In this document: piece by piece, positions 32,885 through 46,272 of the stretch
How the letters are laid out: every line of letters begins with the position of its first letter
How positions within the stretch are numbered: the stretch's first letter is position 1
Assembly: GCA_025716855.1 (NCBI GenBank)
Contig: JAIXMQ010000039.1
Location: 234,078-298,077 of the forward strand
Length of the DNA: 64,000 bases
Reading direction: 5' to 3'
Source: Pilaira anomala
Lineage: Eukaryota > Mucoromycota > Mucoromycetes > Mucorales > Mucoraceae
Made by a program: the position numbers and the translations under genes
Notes under the pieces: model-generated
The model's input: the letters and a program-made list of their open reading frames with translations, nothing else
What the model was told of the DNA's origin: nothing
Database searches by the model: none

Positions 32885-34237
32885 CAGTCGGAGTGAATAA
32901 AGATATGGATTTTTTATTTTTTAAAAATTATTCGAACTACATCGTTTAATTTCAAATGAATAAACTATATAATAAAATGTAGACTAAATTCATTGATATT
33001 TTAACACAAAGTAGCTTAAGAGTTTATTGATATAAAATAAAGTTTATTTTAAAAAAGGTTAATATTTTGTGTGCCCACCCTTCGCTTCAATTACTGCCTT
33101 CAATCTACTCGGCATTGACTCAACAAGAACTCTTGAATAATTGACATCAATTGTCGCCCATTCTTCAATGAGGACTCTCTTTAAGTCATTCTTGCTGTTA
33201 ATGGAGTCTCTGCGTTTCGATATCAGGCTATCAAGCTTTGCCCAGATATTCTCAATTGGGTTGAGGTCTGGACTTTGTGCAGGCCAGAAATCAAATGGGT
33301 ATATCTCCTATCTTGCCTTATACCAGGTGCTATAGCTGACGACATGGCAAGGAGCATTATCCTCCTGAAAGATAAACTTTCTATTGGTATCCTCTTCAAG
33401 TTTGCGGAGATACGGGATGAAACTGGAGGATAAAAGGTTAGCGTATCTTTCCTGGTAAACATTTTCATCTAAAATGACAAGAGGGCCGATACCACCAGCC
33501 CAAAAGCAACTCCAAATCATCACTGATCCCTTTCCAAACTTATGAGTTCCAATGATTTTGTCTTCCTGGTACCTCTCACCAACCCGTCTGATTACCTTAG
33601 CACCTCCATCATTACCTGTAACCGTGAATCGAGATTCATCTGACCAGATGACAGATGCCCACTTGTCAAACGACCAATCAACTCTTTTTTTACACCATTC
33701 GAGTCGCTTTTTCATATGTTTAGGTGTTAAACTTGGTTTGCGTGCTGGTGTGTAAATTCCAAACCCATTTTCTACCAAATATTTTTTGAGAGTTTGAATG
33801 CAGATATTGATACCTGTTTGAGCCAATAGTGCGTTATGAACCCGAAGTGGCTCAAAAGGAAAACTTTTCACACTTCGAACTATAGCTCTTGTGTCTCTAT
33901 CAGAAACTTTTCTTGGTCTTCCAGTACTTTTTTTTTGGTATGGCAGTACCATTTTTCTTGATTCGCTCTATACAACCAAACACGGTTGAAGTATTGAGAT
34001 TCATTTTTCGTGCAATGTCCACAATCTTACAATTACCGAACTCATATGCACCCGAGATCTGACCGTATTGGTAATCGGTGAGATCCTTATACTTTTGGTA
34101 TTGTACGTTAGTGATGTCTTGCATTATTAAAGCGATCGTGTTTCGAAAAGTGATTCAAACTTAAAATAAAAGTAATAGACCCTTACAATAAAAAAACTGA
34201 ACTTTCAAAAAATCCATATCTTTATTCACTCCGACTG
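32885..34237. mobile_element. Tc1-type transposon, 1,353 bp, inactive
   Basis: Left end CAGTCGGAGTGAATAAAGAT and the right end (its reverse complement) match for about 30 bases, and both abut TA. Size, TA target and CAGT tip are typical of Tc1/mariner. It lies only 33 bases from the right target dinucleotide of the neighbouring non-autonomous element. The single transposase gene on the minus strand is broken (next entry). Confidence 0.93.
33059..34124 (-). pseudogene. Tc1 transposase (DD34E) with frameshift and stop
   Basis: The N-terminal helix-turn-helix region begins MQDITNVQYQKYKDLTDYQ. A one-base shift at an A9 run near 33930-33938 moves the rest into another frame (STGRPRKVSDRDTRAIVR…). 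The catalytic triad positions are visible: IWSDESRF, FQEDNAPCH and SPDLNPIENIW. Between the second and third, an in-frame TAG follows STWYKAR (about 33308-33310), after which the frame continues to the end, GGHTKY. One frameshift plus one nonsense mutation makes it non-autonomous, but sequence decay is mild, implying fairly recent activity. Confidence 0.93.
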
Positions 34238-34242
34238 TACTT

Positions 34243-34554
34243 TCAACTGAGTTTACAATTCTGGCAACTTTCATACAAATTTGGGAATATCATGTGACAT
34301 TTTACGAGTCCTTGGCCCTCAGCTGAAATAAAAAGAGTATGTGGCAACTGTTTCTGATCCACTCCCTCTCTATTGATAGTCATATTTCTAAATTCAATTC
34401 GTCTTATAGTTTGATTAAAACTTAGAGAAAAATGAACCCTGGCTCGCGTCCATTCTTTCAAAGGAACGGGTGACGAATGAGTTGAAATAATAAAAGCATC
34501 AATATCACAAATTACAACAAGTTCACTTGTTGGAACGTCTGAAACATTAGACAA
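34243..34554 (-). CDS. uncharacterised ORF (103 aa), possibly a fragment
   Basis: The frame has protein-like composition and no low complexity (for example SELVVICDIDAFIISTHSS and GLVKCHMIFPNLYESCQNC). It ends only six bases from the Tc1 insertion, so it may be part of an older gene or element disturbed by it. I recognise no family and no upstream exon. Confidence 0.25.
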   Translation of the reverse strand: MSNVSDVPTSELVVICDIDAFIISTHSSPVPLKEWTRARVHFSLSFNQTIRRIEFRNMTINREGVDQKQLPHTLFISAEGQGLVKCHMIFPNLYESCQNCKLS

Positions 34555-35922
34555 TAGCTACTTCTACTGGTGCGCATAGTATTGTCCAAATCCTTAGTGA
34601 TGGCTTTGATTTTGGTAAGAAGTGCTTCGTATATTGTATCGATATAGATTTGTTCAGAAAAGATACTCAATAGTAAGTTACTGCTTTATTTGGGTTTTAT
34701 TTTTCAATAAATCACCGGTTAAACATATCTCTCTTTTTTTTTTTTTTTTTTTTTTTTTTTATTCATCGAAAAGTCTGGTTACATCCATATTATTCTGCAA
34801 GTGATGCGTACCTTCACCATCATCAGAACTGGCTACTGAACTACTGTATCCAATACTAGCAATTATCAGAAGCATTTGCCTATCCACACAGAGTGGTCAC
34901 TTCTTTTGACACAGCTTGGCAAAAATATTCAGCTGCCCCATTCTGGCCAGCCAACTTTGGTTTTTCTGTGCGGTTTCTACTTGACCAGAAGAGTTGATAA
35001 TCTTCACAGTCTTTTTTTTTTTTTTTTTTTTTTTAGCGTAAGGCTTTTATTATTTTCCATGTATCGCTATTGAGTTTTTCTCTGTTTTTTGGTTTTGGGG
35101 TTACAATTAATTTACCATACGCGCACCATTTTCGAATGCACCTTTTTTTTTTCACTCGCTGACAGCCACCTCACCATTAATATGTTTTGGAAGAAATGCC
35201 CTTTCTAATAAATACATACAACCTGCACACTAAAAAAAAAAGGGAGCATTTGCTATTGAGATTGATTAGACATTGAATCACTTCTTCTTTGTAATAAAAT
35301 TATTAGAGTATGGATATGACATATCACTGACAGCATGCATTATGCATGTTTCAAAGCTATTTAGTTCTTGAATCAATCTCTTGTCTAGATAGGGTACGTG
35401 ATAAAGGAAGAAATTAAGATGGTAGCAGCTTGATTGTTTTTTTTTTCTTTCTTGAAGTATTTTACTTGAACTTTGTTGTATCATCTCCAAAATGAACAAC
35501 GTATTCTTGATCGTGGACAGCCCCAACTTCTTTTTTTTTTCTATTCGATGCACCTGTATAAATCATGTAAACAGAATACAGAATTACTGAATAATCCAGT
35601 TTGAGGAGGTAGAAAATACGAGGGGGTAATTGGTTAAAAATACTATGACGGTTTGTAACACATGCGTACTCCAGTGACGATTTGTCTTGTGAAGAAAAAA
35701 GATACTTATTTCGGAAAAACTAAACTGTTTAAATTTATTCCGGAACGTTTTATCGTATGATCATTAGTGAGAGAAAGGCTAATAAATATCGAATGGGTTA
35801 ATTATATAGTAGATTTTGTCCAAAAAAAAAAACAGGAACCAAATTTGCGCGTTTTTAAATAATTAACAAAACTGACACACAGTGAAGTGCATGTAATACT
35901 TTTTCTTTTTGTTTTTTTTTAA
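34555..35922. other. intergenic, 1.4 kb
   Basis: No convincing gene. T-tracts lie at 34735-34760 and 35012-35034. Short open frames are AT-biased. The promoter of the PIG-H gene is expected in the last few hundred bases. Confidence 0.45.
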
Positions 35923-36714
35923 ATGAATAAACCAGTTTCAAGGGATGAAGACGATTCAACTTATGCCATGGGACTCATGACCTGTAATATTTTACCAGGT
36001 GCAAAGGCACGTGAATATATAGTACGATCGTCTACAGGTTCAATAGGTCTCATTGATGTACTGTTATGGATTACGATATTCTATTTACTTTGGGTAAATA
36101 TAACAGCGCATATTAAGCAGTTAAAATAGCAGTTCAGTTTATTCAGTTATTTAGTTAGTATTTTCATTTTAAATATTCATTTTGTTTATTACTTGTTTGG
36201 TTATTTTTAAAACGAAAATCAGTTCGTCAAGGTAATATACAGATAAAAGAATAAAAAAAAAGACTCTTTTTTTTTTTTAAGAAAAAAAAATGTATAGAAA
36301 GTATATTAGCGATAAGAGATGTAGGTGTACAAGTCAAGACAGTATATTGGGGTGGATCCTCAGTATCTAGATTTATTAATCGATTAAAAATTGAGGATAT
36401 CATTATAAATGAAGGGATCAGTTTCTGGCAAATCAAATCCTACATGGCAATATTAGTAAAAGGTGAAGATAAAATGGTAGTCGTGTTTGAGGTAAAATAA
36501 GACTTTTTTGTTTTTTGTTTTCTGTATAACATGTTAAACTTTTTCTCTCCCTCTCCCTACTTAGAATACATTACCAAAGTTACGACCTATTTTACTTCGA
36601 GTTTATAACGGCACGAGAGCAATTATATTCTCTCAAAGACCTAATTTAAATACTGAATCTTTTTACTCGAATGAAGAGCAACAACAACAACAACAAGAAG
36701 AAGAAGAACAATAA
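35923..36714 (+). CDS. GPI-GlcNAc transferase subunit PIG-H
   Basis: Four exons (35923-36093, 36159-36231, 36298-36491, 36565-36714) give 195 aa. Two adjacent hydrophobic helices (LIDVLLWITIFYLLW and FCLLLVWLFL) are followed by the PIG-H domain: VRQESILAIRDVGVQ, FINRLKIEDIIINEGISFWQ, YMAILVKGEDKMVVVFE, LPKLRPILLRVYNGTRAI. The protein ends in a Gln/Glu run. PIG-H (yeast Gpi15) works in the ER complex making the first GPI intermediate. The small second exon is needed to supply the second helix and to keep frame. In the same window an Ecm33-like GPI protein would use this pathway. Confidence 0.9.
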
Positions 36715-36760
36715 AAAAAAAAAAAGAGCAGTAGTAGATATAAATTTTATAATAAACATT

Positions 36761-38225
36761 TTACGAGTACCCGACTGACAAATCGTTTAATGCAACACAT
36801 ACAGCTGCTTTATGATGACCGTTGTATTGTCTTATTGTCTCTCCATTTTGAAGTTCCCATAACCTTGCAACATGATCGGATGAAGCTATATTTTAAAAAA
36901 AGTTTGGTTTAAATTAAACCATTATTTCTGGGGAGGGTTTTTTTTTTACCTGTTACTAAATAAGCAGAATCTGCAGAAAATGCACAATCCCAAACCCATC
37001 TTTGATGTCCATGTAAAGTCAGTAATAATTCAAAATTATTTTCCGTATTCCAAATCTTGGCCGTATTATCTGCAGAACAAGTAGCTAATAGCCTTAAAAG
37101 AAAAAAAAAAAAGAAAGATTAATATTCAAACCATAAATATATATATATATATATCATAATTTACTTTGTATCAGGACTCAACATGACTCTTAAGATATAA
37201 TTATTATGTGCCTGAAATTGATGAATAGGTTCTACTTCATTTGAATCGGACCCATTGGATAATTTCCAGACATAACAATTACCCTTATTATTTACTGCAA
37301 TCAACATCGAACCATCCGAAGCCACAGTGACAGATCGCATGGGCACACCTTCTTCAGGTACTAACTCATGTGTACATGAATGAGCTGTAAGGTCCCAAAT
37401 CTTTACTGCCCCGTTTTGATCGCAAGTAATTAATTCACCTTGATTTGCATGCATCACGGCGTCTGTGATAGGTGCTCCATTATCAAAATTTCGTGTCAAG
37501 ACTGGGTTTCGACCAGATCGTGTATCCCAAATCTTTAAATGTCCATCCTCGCTCGCTGTAAACATCCATCGTCCTTCTCCGTGAAATCCAGTGGCGATTA
37601 CGTTACCTGTATGTTCTCCAAATACAATAAACTATTTTTTTTTTTTTTTTTAGTACATTGTCAATTTTTTTATTTATATATATATATATATTTACAGGAC
37701 TATCATAATTACTGGCGATATCATAAAGTCGAACAGAATGGTTTCCTATATAAAACAATATAAGTCCCCTCCTTTTTTTTTTTTTTTTTGGCGAGTATCA
37801 TGATTTATAAATCCAAACCTGTTGCTGCTAAAATTGTTTTATCTGGAGAAATACAAAGACGATTCACTTGCTACAAAAAAATAAAAAAAAAATAAGATGC
37901 CATCCGGGTTAAAACGCAATCAAAAGGTACCTACTGAGTCGGGATGTTTAATCGTTTTGGAACAGATACCACTAAGTGCTTCCCAAAAACGAATAGTGTT
38001 ATCATAACCAGCAGTAACTAGTATGACTGAATGACTATCATTTTGAAGAGATTGTTGATACTGTTGCGACTGAGCATAATACTGCTCTTGTTGTTGTTGG
38101 TTTTGCTGCTGGTTTTGTTGTTGTTGGTTTTGTTGTTGCTGCTGCTGCTGCTGTTGTTGTTGTTGTTGTTGTTGACGCTGCTGTTGTTGCTGTTCTTGAT
38201 TCGGTTCCTGTTGCTCTTCTGACAT
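36761..38225 (-). CDS. LST8: TOR complex WD40 subunit LST8
   Basis: Six exons (38225-37935, 37870-37819, 37745-37696, 37631-37165, 37092-36950, 36885-36761) give 375 aa. From about residue 65 the chain is a seven-bladed WD40 propeller: [119 protein letters not shown]8 stabilises TOR kinase in TORC1 and TORC2. Unusual here is a ~60-residue, almost pure Gln N-terminal extension; typical LST8 proteins are a little over 300 residues. The ATG at 38225 is the first after a promoter-like region, so the extension seems genuine. Confidence 0.93.
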
Positions 38226-38414
38226 GTTCAACGTGTACAGAGTAAAAAAAAAAAAAAAAAGAGGAATGAATAAACAACTATGTGTATACAAAACACACAC
38301 ACACACACACACATACACAAATAGAATATATATAAAACGCACACGTCGCAACAGTCACAAACACAAATTTCTTTATTTTAACCATTACTACACACTACTG
38401 ATATGTAAATATAC

Positions 38415-38797
38415 TTAATCAATTTGAATATAGATACTAGCATAACTAACACTACTATCTTGGTAGTTCTCACAGTGACTACTTTGATCATACTTGATGC
38501 ATTGGATCTTTTTGTTTGACAATTCAGTCTTCTTAGACAAGGATTCAAGAGCAGCTAATAAGACAGCAATAGGATGTCTACCACAAATCGTGTTCTTTGT
38601 CTTTGAGAGATAAGATTGGAAATCATGAAAGCTTGATTTCAAACTATCGATACCCTTATGATCCAAGTCCTTGATGGATTCATAAATAGGGCGCGTAATT
38701 TGATTCTCGTGGAATTTACTGAGTTGAACAGGATAATTGTCATCATCTGTCTTTGTATAATAAGTGTATCTGAAGCGAGATCCCCTATTTCAAGTTA

Positions 38798-38828
<31 letters not shown>

Positions 38829-39715
38829 TTATATATATATACAATTAAATTTCCTTACCAGTGACAGAAATCAGAAGAGATGATAAACAAGTTTTCCTCA
38901 TCTTGTAAATATTTTGAAAATAATTCACCATACATTTCTTCCTTTTTTTCACCAATTGAACCAACAAGAATTGGAACAATCTTGACTTGATCAATTTTAC
39001 TACAGATAAAACCAATTTTAGTTGAAAATAAACAAAAGAATAGAATTTTTTTTGCTTACTCTTCAAAGATTTTAAAGGTAAAAGGTAAATGCATTTCAAT
39101 ACTATGCTCTTCTTCATCCACGGATTGCTTCATCCAATCAAATTTGCCGGTTTCATAAAGTTCGTTTAATACTTGTTTATCTAACGTAAGATTGCCTAAT
39201 GGTGTTTCATACGTATCACATTTTGATAAACAACATCCATCAAAATACTGATGATGAGATGGACCTAATAAAAAGACTCGCTTGCTAAATGATAAATTGA
39301 TTAATTTTTTGCATGATATAAAAAAAAAACACGTTACGCAAAAAAAAAAAAAAAAAAAAAAATATACTTTACATTTTAGAAGTATCAATACACTTGTAAG
39401 CAAAAGCAGCAGTAGGACCACTATAATTCAACCCTGCGTGTCTATCATGTTTTCATGTGAATAAAAGATATAATTAAATAGAAAGAGAACTTACGGTGCA
39501 ATAATGGCTCTTGTACCCTTAATAGGAAAAGAGTATTCTTTCGCAGCTTTTTCAAACCATGAATCAAGTTGTTTATTCAATTGGTTTTCTAAAAGAAAGA
39601 AAGAGTAAACTGTTTTAGTTTCTAGAAGAAGAAGAAAGAAGAAAAAAAGTAGAGATGAGTTTTACTTACTGTTGTCTATATACCAAGAATTAGCATGAGT
39701 AGCTTTTCTTATCAT
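38415..39715 (-). CDS. MEMO1-family protein
   Basis: Six exons (39715-39670, 39588-39495, 39441-39373, 39284-39060, 38999-38859, 38784-38415) give 314 aa, normal for the family. Diagnostic pieces are IRKATHANSWY at the N terminus, APHAGLNYSGPTAA, VFLLGPSHHQYFDG, EEHSIEMHLPF, IISSDFCHWGSRFRYTY and CGRHPIAVLLAAL. The conserved His/Asp/Cys residues of the metal-binding pocket (HAG, SHH, EHSIEMH, SSDFCHWG, CGR) are all present. MEMO proteins are related to class III dioxygenases and bind copper or iron; yeast Mho1 is the fungal counterpart. Its start is 157 bases from the divergent gene at 39872, and its 3' end faces LST8's start. Confidence 0.93.
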
Positions 39716-39751
39716 TTTTTTATTGATATATTATTGTGAAAAAAAAAAGAA

Positions 39752-39785
<34 letters not shown>

Positions 39786-39871
39786 TTGGCATAAGTTTAT
39801 TCAATATTTTTGAGTCAGATGACAACATACTTTTTTTTTTTTTCGCTTTTCTTTCACTTTTTAATTACATA

Positions 39872-40474
39872 ATGAGTTATGATAGCAGACGAGGTAAACT
39901 TTATTAAATGAATACATAAATCTCTCACTGATACCATAATAAACAGAATCTATCAGTATCTACCATGATCTTTCACTCATTCAAGTCCATCAAGCTGGTA
40001 AATGATAAGCATATGACTTTATACATTTATTTAATCATAATAATAAAAAAAAAAGGTAATCAATTTGTAAATTATGATTATTTGGATACTGAGCAACATG
40101 ATGAATACTCGAATGCTTGGTTAAAGAATCAGGGATATCGTCAGTTTCCAAATGAATATACGAATGAGTATACAGAGAAATGGTTAGAGTATGCGTCTTT
40201 ATCGAATAAAAAGAACATGCGCGTCCAATACACTAGTACTGAATTTTTTGATATATTGAATTCAATGGGAGAAGAGCCGGTACCCTCCAATGATATATTA
40301 AATAAATTGGAACAAATGTATCATCTTGGTGGTGCACTCAAGACAGTTTATCAACCTATTCGAAATCCAATTAATCCACTCGATAACATCGTTGAAGGAT
40401 TTTCACCTGGAATTCCTATTACTACTAAGGTTCAATTATGTGCAAGATGCAAAGCCCAAATCATGTCAGAATGA
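39872..40474 (+). CDS. hypothetical protein (163 aa)
   Basis: Three exons (39872-39893, 39947-39997, 40056-40474) join in frame. The sequence is hydrophilic and Tyr/Asn-rich. It has NQGYRQFPNEYTNEYTEKWLEYASL in the middle and a short LCARCKAQI motif (C-x2-C) at the C terminus. No signal peptide or membrane helix. It is divergent from MEMO1 and 120 bases upstream of the CARM1-like gene. I do not recognise the family. The small middle exon is supported by splice signals and phase, not by homology. Confidence 0.65.
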
Positions 40475-40593
40475 TCAATATTCGTGACCTTTTTGCGCTT
40501 ATTAAAAAATGATATCTAAACAAATAAAAAACTTTCAAAAAGGTTCCTCTCTCCTTTTCTTACTAAAAAAAATAATAACTTGACGAGTACACA

Positions 40594-42209
<1,616 letters not shown>

Positions 42210-42271
42210 TTTTAAAAAGAATATATAAAAAAAAAAAAAAAAAATTGCATATAGTATATTTTATTTTATTA

Positions 42272-44757
42272 TTAAAGTTGTTTATGAGTTTTATTATGAT
42301 GAGAAGGAACTTTATCACTGTACTCGTATTCATGTACAGGCGTATTCCGTCCACTGCTTGCAGTTGTACTAGGTCCTGCTTCTTCTGTGCTGGAATAATG
42401 ATAATTTCTTTGATCCGTCATATCATCCATCTCGACTAGATTATTTGGTATAGCTCTCACCGGTTTTTTCTGTTCAAAATTCGTGCCATCTAAAACCTTT
42501 AGTATATTATTATTTTGCGCATAGTTAAATATCACAGGTTCTTCTAATATATGCGATACACCTTTAATCGCTATATTCTTGTCTTTTCGAGACATCATCA
42601 ATTGACGTAAATTATGTTTTAACCCCTTCTTTCGACCTGCTATCGTTTCTGTATTCAAGCTTAAATCAATCGGACCTGCACGTGTGACATGTTCATCCAT
42701 CTGAACTTCTCCACCGCTTGTAGCAGATAAGGTATCATCATCATCATCCTCTTCTTCGGAACGTATCTTTGCATCATCAATCATTTGTTGTAATCGTGCA
42801 TGTTCTTCATCCATTGGCAAGTACCCATAAGCACGTTCTCCCATTTCTGCCCAATCCGTTCCAATAATCTCATCCTCATCTTTCAAACGTAAAGTAAGTG
42901 AAGGTATCTTATTCAACACGATCAAGATCAGATAAGTGACTACAAACGACCAAGCAGAGACACTCGCAATCGCTGCTAACTGAATCGGTACCTGCATCCA
43001 ATTTCCATCTAACCAGCCACCCATGGGTATATCTTCAAGTGGTGTGCCTTCTGGATAGCCTAAGGCAATCACCCATTGTTCTGCAAAGATACCCGTCAAG
43101 ATTAATCCCACCAGTCCTCCAATATAATGTACGGCAAATACATCTAGTGCGTCGTCAAAACCAAGTCGATGCTTGTAACGGAGAATGATGTTACAAAAGA
43201 TAGAGCCAAGTGCGCCAAAGGCAAGTGAACTGCTTTGAGAGACAAGGCCTGAACCGGGTGTGATGGTGGCGAGTCCGGCTACGGCACCTGTACAAAGTCC
43301 AATGATACTCCATTTACGTGTGTGTTGGTAGTCCATGAGGACCCAGACAATACCCGCTGTACAGCCTGAAAGATGTGTATTCACTAATGAATGAACACTA
43401 CGTGCGTTTGCTGCTAATGCACTTCCGGCATTAAAACAAAACCAACCTTTTTTTTTTTATTGGGTGTTAATTCACTTTTTTTTTTTTTTGTTTGATTTTT
43501 TTTTTTTTTTTTTTGACTTACCAAACCACATTAAAGCTAAACCTAAAAAGACAAAAGAGACATTATGTGGTGTATTGACATTTTCATGATAATCTCTACG
43601 TTTTCCTACAACCATTGCATACGCAACTATATATGAAAAAGAATTAATTAGTAAATTATACAATCAATTTTTTTTTTTTTCAAAAGGATTTATTACCGGC
43701 TGCTAATCCACTGGAGATATGAACAGGAGTTCCACTATATTTAAAAAAAAAAAAAAAAAATACCAAAATTTAATCCGATTGTACTGTAATACAAAGAACA
43801 AAAGAAATCATTTACCCAGCAAAATCCATTGCACCTAGTTGAGTCAACCATCCATTTTTTGACCAGACCCATGAAGTAATCACATCTTTTTTTAAAAAAA
43901 AAAAAAAAAAAATTCAAATATGAATATAAATATACGCTTATTTTATATATATATATATATATATTACCATAAACAAGTGTTGTCCATATAAAAATAAATA
44001 AAATGGCAGGACCCAACTAAAAAAAAAAAATGTTTGTAAGTGACAGGTACGTTATACAAAGAGAAAAAAAAAAAAAAAAACTTACAGACATGCGTTCCGC
44101 GGCGGAACCAAATGCAAGTGCTACTCTTGATAAGAATTACTAAAAAAGGATCAATTTTTTTTTTTTTTTTTTGATAACTTACCTGGTGTAATCGCAGCAA
44201 ACATACATTGAAATAACATGAAAGCAGATGCAGGTATTGTTTGTTCTGCATATTGTGGTGCTCTACCCACTCCTCTTAATAAAAAATGTGCTATACAGAA
44301 GATTTTAGTATATGAAAAAAAAAAAAAAAAATTACTTTTTATCATTTATTACCTGAATCTCCAATGAATGCATTTCCCGTTTCGGAAAAGGTAAGTGAAT
44401 ATCCAATTAAATACCACTGAAATAGATGTGTCAAAAAAAAAAAGATTATCATTTAACTTTTTTTTTTTTTTTTTTTTACCTGAAAAGAAACGACTGCAAC
44501 GGATAGAATTGTTAAATACATGAGGGATAATGCGTTCTTTGCTCTCGCTAGACCTGCATAAAAGAAACCGAGTGCAGGTGACTTTTTTTTTAAAAAGTGT
44601 CAAAAATGATGTGTGTCATAACAAAAAAAAAAAATTTTTTTTTCTCTAAAATTACCATTAAAAACACAAGAGCAGCACAAAGCATGACCCAGCCTGTGTC
44701 ACCGGTATTAATTGTATATTCTACTTCTGTATTAATCAGTGATGAATTTGTAGACAT
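42272..44757 (-). CDS. ammonium transporter (AMT/MEP family)
   Basis: Ten exons (44757-44656, 44581-44480, 44416-44353, 44290-44183, 44123-44086, 44016-43968, 43885-43816, 43734-43697, 43626-43522, 43446-42272) sum to 617 codons, 616 aa. Family marks are an N-terminal GDTGWVMLCAALVFLM, LGFFYAGLARAKNALSLM, FSETGNAFIGD, IPASAFMLFQCMFAAITP, AAERMS, and the paired pore histidines in GTPVHISSGLAA and FAVHYIGGLVGLILTGIF. Eleven membrane helices are expected. The C-terminal tail is unusually long, ~220 residues, acidic (DDDDD run) and then Ser/Asn-rich; yeast Mep proteins are near 500 residues. It is convergent with the CARM1-like gene, 62 bases apart. Tail phosphoregulation is plausible but inferred. 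Confidence 0.95.
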
Positions 44758-44776
44758 TTCAGAAAGATGTAAATAT

Positions 44777-44815
<39 letters not shown>

Positions 44816-44988
44816 TGTTTTTGATTCCGAGAAAGAAGGTTTTTTTTTTTTTATCTTTTATAAAAAGATAAGACGGAGTTAATGTATATACCATCATCCG
44901 TCATGCAATAAGATTTGAATAAAAGAGAAGAGAATGATTTAATCCAATGATATTTAAGCCGATTTACTTTTTGGGCTCCCGTATTGAT

Positions 44989-45214
44989 ATATGTATTTCC
45001 GCTACTTAATAATAAGTTGATTGTGTCAACTGTTTTATGTAGGGTATTTAAACAAAAAAAAAAAAACTTGATCAATTGCAAATTAAATTGGGAGTGGGTA
45101 TTCATCGTAGTCATACTCGTAGTCGTATGTAGTCGTAGTCGTAGTCACAATCGTAGTCGCTTTTTCGATTGTTTAAATAAAAAAGAATGTCTAGTGAAGA
45201 TATGGAATTTTATT

Positions 45215-45249
<35 letters not shown>

Positions 45250-45926
45250 TTGAGATATGGATCTCATTTCGCTAAACGTATTATTAGCTAAGTTTTTATT
45301 CACAAGATGCATTTACTCTATATACCATGGAAACCTGGTTCTGATCTAATGTGTAAGCTGTTATTCAATGTTGAGGCTACACAATAACTGTTTGCTGGTG
45401 GAATGTCTGGTAACCTATGCGTATTAAAAGCCAGTAAATTTATAATAGACAAGTATACTAAGTACCTAACAATGATTGCATAACCAAGTTCACAACTGAG
45501 GGATCATTGATTAGCAGCTTACAGATTAGATCAGAACCAGGTTTCCATGGTATGTAGAGTAAATGCATCTTGTGAATAAAAACTTAGCTAATAATACGTT
45601 TAGCGAAATGAGATCCATATGTATCTCAATACAAAAAAAAAAAAAAAAAGAAATAAAATTCCATATCTTCACTAGACATTCTTTTTTATTTTAAACAATC
45701 GAAAAAGCGACTACGATTGTGACTACGACTACAACTACGACTACGACTACTACGACTACGACTATGACTATGACTATGACTACGATGAATACCCACTCCT
45801 AATTTAATTTGCAATTGATCAAGTTTTTTTTTTGTTTACCCTACGTAAAACAGTTGACACAATCAACTTATTAAGTAGCAAATTGAGGCTCAAAAAAGTG
45901 GCCAATTGACGGCGGAAATACAGTAT
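44989..45926. repeat. large foldback (inverted repeat) element
   Basis: Arms 45001-45360 and 45515-45880 are near-perfect reverse complements of each other (for example CTGATCTAATGTGTAAGCTG faces CAGCTTACAGATTAGATCAG), separated by a 154-base loop. Outside the arms, the tips GTATTTCCGC and GCGGAAATAC also match; the right side has about 33 extra bases between tip and arm. A TA dinucleotide lies beyond the right tip (…ACAGTATA). The arms contain GTAGTC trinucleotide tracts that differ in copy number, and a T-tract facing an A-tract. This is a foldback or long-TIR MITE-like element with no coding ORF. Confidence 0.85.
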
Positions 45927-46237
45927 ACCCGAAAACGACGACAACTTGTGAATCCATTTAAACAATCAAGAGAAACTAAAAAGAAAAAAAAAAAAAAAAA
46001 AAAAAACAAGAGGCGCTTTTAAAATAATTTAGACTTATTGATCTGCAAAAAGAAAAAAAAAAATGGCAGAAAGAGAGAGAGAAAGGGAAAGAGAAAGAGA
46101 AATAGGTCTCTTTTTTTTTTTACACATATTTTATTAATCTAAAACAATCATATGGATTTAAATGATTTACCTTTTGGTCTACATGACACAAAAAACGATT
46201 CAAGTAAAAAAAAAAAGATAGACATTCGCCTGTCAAT

Positions 46238-46272
<35 letters not shown>

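Noticed and set aside
37681..37700. acceptor at the cag just before 37614 as the start of the fourth LST8 exon
   Set aside because: It breaks the frame; the acceptor at 37632-37633 keeps frame and restores the GEHTGNV blade segment.
38031..38222. poly-Leu plus-strand frame
   Set aside because: Antisense shadow of the Gln repeat of LST8.
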